A stretch of 64,000 bases of DNA from Terriglobia bacterium (GTDB lineage: Bacteria; Acidobacteriota; Terriglobia; Terriglobales; Acidobacteriaceae), in NCBI GenBank assembly GCA_020073385.1, contig JAIQFH010000025.1:62001-126000 (forward strand), in the 5' to 3' direction. Numbering within the stretch: position 1 is the stretch's first letter; each line of letters begins with the position of its first letter. Both the position numbers and the translations under genes were made by a program. Positions 1 to 7,519 of this stretch are shown piece after piece. Under the pieces are notes generated by a model. The model did no database searches. It was not told the DNA's origin and saw nothing but the letters and a program-made list of their open reading frames with translations.

Positions 1-2
1 GC

Positions 3-662
3 GATGAACTCGCTAATGAGGACCAACTCTACCGCGATATGCGCTCCAAACTCGAAGCCATGGGCCCGGTCAACATGATGGCGCTGGAAGAATACAAAGA
101 GACGGCCGAGCGCCATGGATTCCTGGACACGCAGCGTAAGGACCTGATCTCGTCAATCGAAAACACGATTGCGACCATCAAAGAGATCGATCAGATTTCC
201 CGGCAGAAATTCGAAGAAGCTTTCACCAAGATCAACGAAAATTTCCAGGCCACGTTCAAGAAGCTCTTTGGCGGCGGCCACGCCTTCATGAAGCTGACCG
301 ACGAAGAAAACAGCGCCGAAAGCGGCATCGACGTTGTGGCTTCGCCTCCCGGCAAGCGCCTGCAGAGTGTGCTCCTGCTCTCCGGCGGCGAGAAAGCTCT
401 GACCGCCCTCGCATTGCTGGTCGGAATCTTCCAGTACGCGCCCAGCCCCTTCTGCATCCTCGACGAAGTCGATGCCCCGCTCGACGAGGCCAACGTCGGA
501 CGCTTCACCGAACTGGTCAGAGAGATGAGCGTGCAAACCCAGTTCGTGCTCATCACCCACAGCAAGAAGACGATGAGCATGGCGCCAGTACTCTACGGCG
601 TCACCATGCAGGAGCCGGGAGTTTCAAAGCTGGTTTCTGTGAGGTTCGGAGCGCAAGGCTAG
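3..662 (+). CDS. smc: Chromosome segregation protein SMC, C-terminal part (5' truncated by window)
   Basis: The frame is open from base 3, so the gene starts before the window and only about 220 C-terminal residues are present. The piece holds the end of the second coiled coil and the C-terminal half of the ABC-type ATPase head: the signature LLSGGEKALTALALL (about residue 125), Walker B with the ILDEVDAPLDEAN D-loop (about 152), and the switch histidine in LITHSKKTM. SMC dimers bind DNA with ScpA/ScpB and compact and separate chromosomes. SMC is normally about 1,200 residues, so some four fifths lie upstream. No scpA/B is visible here. Confidence 0.95.
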   Translation, partial: DELANEDQLYRDMRSKLEAMGPVNMMALEEYKETAERHGFLDTQRKDLISSIENTIATIKEIDQISRQKFEEAFTKINENFQATFKKLFGGGHAFMKLTDEENSAESGIDVVASPPGKRLQSVLLLSGGEKALTALALLVGIFQYAPSPFCILDEVDAPLDEANVGRFTELVREMSVQTQFVLITHSKKTMSMAPVLYGVTMQEPGVSKLVSVRFGAQG

Positions 663-739
663 CGGCTCATCCGCAGAAGACGGCTGCTCTACGGACACAC
701 CAACGCACATCTCGAGGATGACGGGCAGGACAACGCCTA

Positions 740-1756
740 CTAGGACTGGGGATTGCTTTGGGACGACGTCAACCGTGAAAGCTTGTGGCGGGCCTTCCAA
801 TACACTCCGGCAGCCCCGGAGGCCATAAGCAGCCAGGTTCCCGGCTCAGGGACTTCTCCTCCCCCGCCGCCGTTGCTGCACGGATCACCTTTGTTCTTTT
901 TCTTATCGCCGCTACTCACCGGGATGGCTCCGACGCCCGTGGAGTTTTTGGGCTTCTTTGTTCCGACGCCACACACGCCCGGCAAAGACGGTGGCAAAAT
1001 CGGTGTGATGCCTCCTGTGGCGATCGGGTCGTAAGAACTCAGCGGCACTGAAGGTCCCAATCCCGGAACAGGATTACGATTTGTCAGCGCCGATTGAAAA
1101 GGCACCGGCGGAGTGGTCATAGCCGTTCCCAAATCGGGGTGAATCGCCTCATCAAACTTGGCGGCGGGCGGCTCGGATTCCGAAGTTGCCTGCTGCGGAA
1201 CCTCCTCGACCCGGTTGGCGCAACGCGTGCGCGCCGTCATCTTGCCATCCGTGATGACGGTCTCACCCTTCTTCAGGCTCACTCGATGCCGCGTCCAGTA
1301 AACCTTGTTTCCGATGCGGTAGGAAATATACGCGGTCCGCGCCAGTACGAGCTTCACCACCCGGGCGTGATCGTAGTCGAAGCCCGCATAATGCGCTGCG
1401 ACGACAGGATCGTGTTCGGCCGCCCACTTCAATTCCCGCGCATCTCGCACACCGCCGGGCACGACTGAATATCGATACACGGGGCGGCCATCCATCTGGC
1501 GCAGCATTTCCTTCTGCGAGGCCAGGAAAAGATCGCGGCTAGCCTCTGCAGATTGCCGATCCGGCTCTGCATTCCTTGCCGCGTGAAACAGCGAAGGGCT
1601 TAGGAAACGCAGCGCTACGGAGGAAAGCGCGAAGGTGAATGCGGCGCAGGCACAGATCAGCAGCGCGCGGCGGATACGGCGATTGCGGCGATGGCGACGG
1701 CTCCGGCGTTTCCGGATCACCGTACGCGTCACCCCTAACTGGGGTTCATTCGACAA
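740..1756 (-). CDS. PEP-CTERM sorting-signal protein, unknown function
   Basis: A 338-residue protein with a very basic N-terminus (RKRRSRRHRRNRR), one hydrophobic segment at about residues 30-50, a mixed central region, a glycine run, and a C-terminal VPEPGTWLLM segment followed by a hydrophobic stretch and basic residues. That tail is the PEP-CTERM signal, recognised by exosortase (EpsH/XrtA class) for sorting to the envelope or matrix. The start is uncertain: the longest form begins with TTG at 1756 behind an AGGG, and a GTG at 1732 is an alternative. No exosortase gene is in the window. The function of the main body is not recognised. Confidence 0.75.
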   Translation of the reverse strand: MSNEPQLGVTRTVIRKRRSRRHRRNRRIRRALLICACAAFTFALSSVALRFLSPSLFHAARNAEPDRQSAEASRDLFLASQKEMLRQMDGRPVYRYSVVPGGVRDARELKWAAEHDPVVAAHYAGFDYDHARVVKLVLARTAYISYRIGNKVYWTRHRVSLKKGETVITDGKMTARTRCANRVEEVPQQATSESEPPAAKFDEAIHPDLGTAMTTPPVPFQSALTNRNPVPGLGPSVPLSSYDPIATGGITPILPPSLPGVCGVGTKKPKNSTGVGAIPVSSGDKKKNKGDPCSNGGGGGEVPEPGTWLLMASGAAGVYWKARHKLSRLTSSQSNPQS

Positions 1757-2236
1757 CTTCTAACCCTACCTTTACGGCCAGATTCTGGGGCTCGGCCGAC
1801 GTACAACCGAGTTTCAACGAAGCAGTTCGAGTGCCATTGCTGAGAAGCCAAAATTCCGCTAAATCCTAGAACTTACGGGTTTTCCTGCCAAGCATGCTAC
1901 CAGAGAGTGCACACCTTTGCACAAAATATGATGGCCAGTATCTCCTGAGTGCTCTTTGGCATCTCCCGCTGTCCGGAATCACTGTATCGCAACCCTGATC
2001 GCGAAAGTAACGCCACTTCCGAGCCATTCTCGCGCTTCCCTCTCGTTGGTACTATGCCCTTCATTACGGGAGTCATTTCCGTAAGAGAGTTCCCGCCGTC
2101 ACTTTACTGCGGCTGGCAACGAAGCTGGACCGATCTCCCCCGGAAGTCTTCAGCAAGTCCCCCGCTAGAAAGTTAGTAAACATTCGAGCAACTGAGCCAC
2201 GTCCACGCAGCCCTGCTCGCATGTCGGACACAAACT
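1757..2236. other. Intergenic region between divergent PEP-CTERM genes
   Basis: This 480-base stretch separates two divergently transcribed PEP-CTERM genes and so should hold both promoters. I see no convincing coding frame. GTGCACACCTTTGCACAA at about 1913-1930 contains two TGCAC words; a related arrangement lies upstream of the cytochrome gene at about 7122-7148. No clear terminator or riboswitch was seen. Confidence 0.4.
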
Positions 2237-2854
2237 ATGAAGCGTTCCTTACTCGCCCTATTCATTACGCTGTTCGCCTTGGCCCTCAGCACCTCCGCGT
2301 TCGCCAACTCCGTCAGCCTGACGTTCGAGTCTGTCCATCAGGACCACTACTACTTCTCCATCAACGGCAGCAGCAGCTTCTCGACCATGATGTGCGACAG
2401 CTTTGACAACAGGATTTCCTATGGCGAAACCTGGACCGCCACCAAGTCGCCCTTCCTGGCGGGAATCGCCACTAGCCTGTTTGGACCGACCATGGCGCTC
2501 GACTACAAGGCCGCCGGCCTGATCTACAAGAGCATGATCACTGGCTCACTCACGACCTTGCAGGCGCAATGGGCAATCTGGGGACTCTTCTCCACGAACG
2601 CTCAACATAGCAGTGGGTTCCTGACCTACGGCGGCGCCGCGACCGATGCCACCTATCTGACGCTCGCGCAGACCGCACCCAACAGCGCTTATTCCGGCCT
2701 GGTGCTTTATACGCCGCTCAACGGCAAACCCGGCTGCGGCCCGCAGGAGTTTATCGGCTACAGCCCCGTGCCTGAGCCCGGAAGCCTGACGTTGCTCGGC
2801 ACGGGCTTGATTGGGTTGGCTGGCGTCATCCGGCGCAAGTTCGTCAAGGCGTAG
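2237..2854 (+). CDS. Secreted PEP-CTERM protein
   Basis: This 205-residue protein has a Sec signal peptide (MKRSLLALFITLFALALSTSAFA, residues 1-23, quoted here as the span ending in the SAFA cleavage motif). The mature region is rich in Ser, Thr and Gly. A canonical C-terminal PEP-CTERM tag follows: VPEPGSLTLLGTGLIGLAG, then RRKFVKA. Export and exosortase-dependent sorting are expected from the tag. The mature domain resembles none I can name. A strong terminator follows at 2889-2921, so it is probably monocistronic. It is divergent from the other PEP-CTERM gene at 740-1756. Confidence 0.85.
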   Translation: MKRSLLALFITLFALALSTSAFANSVSLTFESVHQDHYYFSINGSSSFSTMMCDSFDNRISYGETWTATKSPFLAGIATSLFGPTMALDYKAAGLIYKSMITGSLTTLQAQWAIWGLFSTNAQHSSGFLTYGGAATDATYLTLAQTAPNSAYSGLVLYTPLNGKPGCGPQEFIGYSPVPEPGSLTLLGTGLIGLAGVIRRKFVKA

Positions 2855-2888
2855 ATTTTTCGCTTCTCGTACGTTTCCTCTCACCCTT

Positions 2889-2921
2889 GGCCGCACAGCC
2901 CGCAACTGTGCGGCCTTTTTT
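2889..2921 (+). terminator. Rho-independent terminator after the PEP-CTERM gene
   Basis: There is a perfect 10-bp stem, GGCCGCACAG (2889-2898) with CTGTGCGGCC (2906-2915), a seven-base loop, and six T (2916-2921). It lies 35 bases past the stop of the gene at 2237-2854 and just before the end of the convergent gene at 2930. Confidence 0.9.
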
Positions 2922-2929
2922 GGCGAACT

Positions 2930-4120
2930 TTACTCCATCGCGTATTCGATCCTGATTCCCCTCTTTTCGACTTCGCCCAAGAACAGATCGGCCGGAACGT
3001 CGCGTTCCTGCAGCACTCCGCCCCTCTTGCTGATGGCGCCCGACGCCAGCATCTGCACCACAATCGACGCCGGCAACGCCGTTGTTCTCATCATCGCGCT
3101 CATGTCGGTCTTGGGATCGTAGTGGTCGACCATGGTGAACGAGGCGACGCGCCCTTTCAACCTTCCGCCGAGCAACCCGCGTACCCCGGCTCGATTCACG
3201 GATTCGTGCGCTTCCAACCGCATGATGCACACGTCCGGTCCCTTCGAGGCGAACTTCCCCTCGAAGATCTTCGACATCATCGCGCGCGGAGAGATCTCCG
3301 CCTTGCCGAACTTCATCTTCTCGCTCGAAAACATCCCAAGCTCCTTCAGTTCGCAAAGCAGGTCATAGTGTCCGGGATAGCGCAGCGTTTTTTCGAAGCA
3401 CTCCCCCACTCGGCCCTCAAACGTCTCCGGCAGAGTCGACGTCCCGCCAGAGGTGTGAAACGCCACCAGCGGAGAGAACCCGGCAATATGAAAGTCCTCC
3501 GGCTCCGTCAGAGGATCGATCGTCGTCAGCTTCCCTTTTCGCAGGATGCGCGCCGGCTCCACGTATTCGTTGATCAAACCTTCGACGGAAAAAACCAGCT
3601 GGTAATGAAACGGCGGCGTGGGTTGTTCGGGCAAGCCGCCCACATAGAGCCGCAGAGCATCTGCGCGCCCTCCCAGCCGTCGCACCAGTTCTCCGCCCAA
3701 AATCGATGCCATGCCCGGCGAGAGCCCGCAATCTGGCGCCAGAGCGACGCCGCGCTTCTCGGCTTTCTTCGATAGTGCCAATTCCTGCCGTACGACTGTG
3801 TTGTTACCGCCCAGGTCTGCGAAGTGGCATCTTGCTTCCACGGCGGCCCGCGCCAATCCAACGTTCAAGAAGTACGGAACCGCCGACAGCACTGCGTTAT
3901 GCCCGTGCATGAGCCGGGCTGCCGCCCTCTCATCGCTCGCATCGAGAGCAACCGCCCGCACCTTCCTGTCGCCCGTAATCCGATTGACCCGCGCTGCTAC
4001 CTCTCTCGCGCGCTTGGCGTCGCTATCCGCCAGTGTCACGGAACTCACCTGCGGCGTGCGCGCCATGTCAAAGGCCGCAGCCGATCCCATCATGCCGGAA
4101 CCAATCACCAGCAGTTTCAT
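2930..4120 (-). CDS. Saccharopine dehydrogenase-like / L-lysine dehydrogenase family protein
   Basis: A 396-residue NAD(P)-dependent oxidoreductase. The start is the ATG at 4120, chosen because GGAGGACTT lies directly upstream (4121-4129); the frame extends further but without a better start. The N-terminal Rossmann motif is IGSGMMGS (residues 6-13), followed by an acidic residue at the end of beta-2 (LADSD). The length and the saccharopine-dehydrogenase C-terminal domain fit both saccharopine reductases and lysine 6-dehydrogenases, all acting on lysine or related amino acids; I cannot tell them apart here. The gene is divergent from the AsmA-like gene. Confidence 0.8.
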   Translation of the reverse strand: MKLLVIGSGMMGSAAAFDMARTPQVSSVTLADSDAKRAREVAARVNRITGDRKVRAVALDASDERAAARLMHGHNAVLSAVPYFLNVGLARAAVEARCHFADLGGNNTVVRQELALSKKAEKRGVALAPDCGLSPGMASILGGELVRRLGGRADALRLYVGGLPEQPTPPFHYQLVFSVEGLINEYVEPARILRKGKLTTIDPLTEPEDFHIAGFSPLVAFHTSGGTSTLPETFEGRVGECFEKTLRYPGHYDLLCELKELGMFSSEKMKFGKAEISPRAMMSKIFEGKFASKGPDVCIMRLEAHESVNRAGVRGLLGGRLKGRVASFTMVDHYDPKTDMSAMMRTTALPASIVVQMLASGAISKRGGVLQERDVPADLFLGEVEKRGIRIEYAME

Positions 4121-4444
4121 AAGTCCTCCATAAGAATTGCGTCCGGAAGAATCCGGAGTTCGATCGGACACGACCGCGCAGGATCCATTCGCAAACCTGC
4201 CTAAAGAACGCAGAGAAGGTTGAGATCAGAGAAGGAAGGAACTAGAGTCCGGCCGGAGCAATGCGCTCGCAGATGTAACGACGAAGATCAAGCTTCAGAA
4301 GATTCACATATGATCATATCACTTGGTTAACCATCTCCCCGCATGTTCCCGAAAAGACAATCAGTGGAACAGGGTACGACGGTCTTCCGCGAAATTTGAT
4401 GACCGGGTTTCCAACATTTCAGGACGAACCGCACTCCAAGCTTC
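4121..4444. promoter_or_regulatory. Divergent promoter region with a perfect 12-bp palindrome
   Basis: This 324-base region lies between the dehydrogenase (minus) and the AsmA-like gene (plus). It has no coding frame worth reporting. ATATGATCATAT at 4308-4319 is a perfect 12-bp palindrome and a possible operator. The RBS of the minus gene is at its left edge. Confidence 0.35.
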
Positions 4445-6013
4445 ATGTCGTCGATCGATGTTGTCGGACACCGAACCTCCACACCTGATGCGCACCGATC
4501 GCAAACCAGCAAGAACCGCCGCAAAACCCTCATCATCCTCGCACTCGCCGCGGCTACCGCCCTTTGCGTGGCTTCCGTGCTCTGCATGAAGTACTGGCCA
4601 TTCTCAGAAAAAGCGGTGCAGGAGGATCTAGCCGAGGCCGCCGACAGCAGTGTCACCATCCGCAGCTATCACCCAACCTACTTCCCTTTCCCCGGATGCG
4701 TCCTCGAAGGCATCGAGCTCCGCCACGGCGCGAATCAATTCAGACTGATCAAGATCGACAAGCTCATTATTGAAGGTAGTTATTCAGGGATTTTCATCGC
4801 CCACGTTCCCCGGATTACGGCGGAAGGCACGCACATTTTCATTCCGCCTTTCGGAGCCAATACAAAATTCCACTCGCAACATTCCAACCTGGTCGTCGAC
4901 GAACTTATCGCGAACGGAACCACCGTAGAGTTCACCTCCGCCGACTCGCAGAAGCATCCTCTGACCTTCGACGTTCACGAGGCATTCTTCCGTAGCGTGC
5001 GCTGGGGGAACCCGCTGCACTATCGGCTCAAATTCCACAGTCCCGATCCCCCAGGCGAAATCTCAACCCAAGGCGACTTCGGACCTTGGGCAGATGGCCA
5101 CCCGCAAGACACTCCCATGTCGGGCAGCTACACCTTTGAACATGCGGATCTCAGTGTCTATGGCGGAATCGGAGGCATCCTAAGCTCGACCGGAACGTTC
5201 GACGGCGCGTTCCAGCACATCAATGTTTCGGGTACGACCGACACGCCCGATTTCGTGGTCACCTCAAGCGGTCACGCCCATCGCCTCTCGACCCATTTCG
5301 ACGCCTACGTGGATGCCACGCGCGGCGACACTTTCCTGAACCGGGTCGAAGCTCACTTCGGACGCACAATGTTCATCGCCCAAGGTAGCATCGCGAGTTC
5401 TCCCGGCAAACCAGGTAAAGCCGCCAATCTTCGTTTCACTTCGCGCCACGGCCGCATTGAAGACATTCTCGGCCTCTTTGTCACCGCAAACCGCTCTCCT
5501 ATGTCCGGAGACATGTCTCTCGTCGCGCGCGCTCTGATCGCCCACAGTGACAGGCCATTCCTGGAGAGCGTAGAGCTAGATGGGAAATTTGGCATCGATG
5601 ACGGCGCCTTCAAGCCCGAGACCCAGAAAGATGTCAATGCACTGAGCGCGGGAGCACGTGGTGATCAAAAAGACGATGCTGAAACTGCCCTGACCGACCT
5701 GAAGGGTACGGTCAATCTCTCAGGCGGCACCGCGCAAATTTCTGATCTCGAGTTTGGTGTGCCAGGAGCCCAAGCTCATCTTCACGGCACCTTCAACATT
5801 GTGAACCACAGAATTAATCTGCATGGCGAGATGAAGGTCGACACGAAAATCTCCAAGACATCCAGCGGCGCGAAAGCCCTGTTGCTGAAAATTATGGATC
5901 CGCTGTTCCGCAAAAAGGAAAAGGGAGAAGTCGTTCCCGTACATATCCTGGGTACCTACGAGAAACCGCAGTTTGGCTTGGACCTTGCGAATAAGAATGA
6001 AAATAGCAAGTAA
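4445..6013 (+). CDS. AsmA-like envelope protein
   Basis: A 522-residue protein with a cytoplasmic N-terminus, one transmembrane segment (about 27-47) and a long beta-rich periplasmic part. The C-terminal 150 residues contain the AsmA-type pattern (LKGTVNLSGGTAQISDLEF, then a glycine-rich amphipathic stretch). The family includes AsmA, TamB and YhdP, repeating beta-groove proteins linked to phospholipid transport and outer-membrane assembly. The start ATG at 4445 lacks a strong ribosome site, so the true start may be a little downstream. The next gene follows after 55 bases on the same strand, so co-transcription is possible. Confidence 0.7.
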   Translation: MSSIDVVGHRTSTPDAHRSQTSKNRRKTLIILALAAATALCVASVLCMKYWPFSEKAVQEDLAEAADSSVTIRSYHPTYFPFPGCVLEGIELRHGANQFRLIKIDKLIIEGSYSGIFIAHVPRITAEGTHIFIPPFGANTKFHSQHSNLVVDELIANGTTVEFTSADSQKHPLTFDVHEAFFRSVRWGNPLHYRLKFHSPDPPGEISTQGDFGPWADGHPQDTPMSGSYTFEHADLSVYGGIGGILSSTGTFDGAFQHINVSGTTDTPDFVVTSSGHAHRLSTHFDAYVDATRGDTFLNRVEAHFGRTMFIAQGSIASSPGKPGKAANLRFTSRHGRIEDILGLFVTANRSPMSGDMSLVARALIAHSDRPFLESVELDGKFGIDDGAFKPETQKDVNALSAGARGDQKDDAETALTDLKGTVNLSGGTAQISDLEFGVPGAQAHLHGTFNIVNHRINLHGEMKVDTKISKTSSGAKALLLKIMDPLFRKKEKGEVVPVHILGTYEKPQFGLDLANKNENSK

Positions 6014-6068
6014 CGGATGAGGAGATTTCGCGCAAACATCTGTCCGCATTTCAGCATCCCAACCCGGT

Positions 6069-6989
6069 GTGATTCACTCATCAGGGCTCAAGCCAGCACA
6101 CATCTTTCCATTCCTCAGTCTCCTGATCGCGCTCGCAACCTGCCAACTAGCATGCGGCGGTAACGGACTCGGCCCGCAAAGGCCAGCCCCTGCGAACCAG
6201 CCGACCTTCAGCCATGTGATTCTGGTCGTGGAGGAGAATCACAGCTACTCGGAGGTAATCGGCAGTTCCGCGATGCCCTACCTCAACAGTCTCGCTTCGC
6301 AATATGGCCTCGCGACTCAATACTTTGCGAACGGTCACCCCTCGATGCCCGATTACCTCATGTTCACAACGGGACAGATGGAAACCTTCGATGACAATTT
6401 CTCCGACACCGTCAGCGACGACAACGTCGTACGCGAACTTGTCAAGGCAGGTAAATCCTGGAAGGCCTACGAAGAATCCCTCCCATCGCCCGGTTACCTT
6501 GGCACAGACGTCGCGCCTTACGTTCGCCGGCACAATCCCTTTTCTTATTTATCAGACGTGCAAAGCGATTCGTCGCAGGCGGCCAACATCGTTCCCTTCC
6601 CTCAGTTTGCGAGTGACCTCGCCAACAACGCGCTGCCCCAATTCTCCTTTATCTCGCCCGACGTGAACAACGACGCGCACAACGGATCCCTGGCCGCGGC
6701 AGATTCCTGGCTGCAATCCAACATCGCTCCCCTACTGGCCAGTTCAACATTTCAGAGCAGCGGCGTATTGATCATCACATTCGATGAGAGCGAGGACACC
6801 GACCGCGACCACGGCGGCGGCCACGTCGCCACGGTCATCATCAGTTCCAAGTCGAAGATGAAGTATCAGTCCCAGACCGAGTACCAGCACCAGAGCACCT
6901 TGCGCCTCGTGCTCGCCGCCTCCGGCGTGAACCAATTCCCGGGCCTGGCCGGAACCGCCCCAGACATGACGGAGTTCTTTACTCAGTGA
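6069..6989 (+). CDS. Phosphoesterase-family (acid phosphatase/phospholipase C-like) lipoprotein
   Basis: A 306-residue protein from a GTG start. The N-terminus is hydrophobic and ends in QLAC (Cys29), a lipobox, so a lipoprotein is likely. The phosphoesterase family (PF04185: phospholipases C and acid phosphatases) shows in HVILVVEENHSY (about residue 50), the FANGHPSMPDY stretch and FDESEDTDRDHGGGH (about 238-252), which carry the metal-binding acidic and histidine residues. It probably hydrolyses phosphomonoesters or diesters outside the cell; the substrate cannot be read. A second, larger member of the family lies at 52704-54233. Confidence 0.85.
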   Translation: MIHSSGLKPAHIFPFLSLLIALATCQLACGGNGLGPQRPAPANQPTFSHVILVVEENHSYSEVIGSSAMPYLNSLASQYGLATQYFANGHPSMPDYLMFTTGQMETFDDNFSDTVSDDNVVRELVKAGKSWKAYEESLPSPGYLGTDVAPYVRRHNPFSYLSDVQSDSSQAANIVPFPQFASDLANNALPQFSFISPDVNNDAHNGSLAAADSWLQSNIAPLLASSTFQSSGVLIITFDESEDTDRDHGGGHVATVIISSKSKMKYQSQTEYQHQSTLRLVLAASGVNQFPGLAGTAPDMTEFFTQ

Positions 6990-7519
6990 TGTTTGTGCGC
7001 CCCCGACCGGTTCACGACCGCTTTTTCGCCAGTCCCGGACCGTAATCCCTTTCCTCCACCGATGCCGACCGGTTGAGAACCGTCGCTTGCGTGGCTCCGG
7101 CTCATCTGAGCGAAGCCGAGTGCACATCCTTGACACCCTCTTTGCACAAAACTCCGCCCCAGAGCGTAAGTCGAGAGGCTATTTTGAAGACGCGATCCGT
7201 AAGCCAATCCGTGGACAAAAAAGGTCATCTTCGTGACCAAAAGGGACACTTCACTTCGTGAGAGTGCGCTTAAGTTTTGTACGCGTTAAGGTTTTTGTAC
7301 GGGATATTTGATTCACCGCAAAGACCTCAGGCAACGCGAAGAACTAAACTCTCACTCCTAGTTGATACCGAGGGCATCGGGAGGTAACCCACCATCTCTC
7401 GCGAGTAACTTCCAAACGGGGCGCCGAACAACGACTCTGGACAGTGAATTGCACCACTCGCATTCATAACCTAATGCCGTTTCGTTTTTGATGTCGGGCA
7501 TCCAAACCAAGGGGCGGTC
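6990..7519. other. Long intergenic region upstream of the multihaem cytochrome
   Basis: This 530-base region has no convincing gene. It holds a short hairpin, GGTCA TCTTCG TGACC, at about 7225-7240, and two TTTTGTACG words (about 7275-7303). Further upstream, TGACACCCTCTTTGCAC (about 7131-7147) weakly recalls a sigma-54 site but lacks the invariant GG. It presumably carries the promoter and a long leader of the cytochrome gene. Confidence 0.4.

Noticed and set aside
7131-7147. Sigma-54-like promoter before the cytochrome
   Set aside because: TGACAC-N5-TTGCA lacks the invariant GG at -24 and is 370 bases from the gene.
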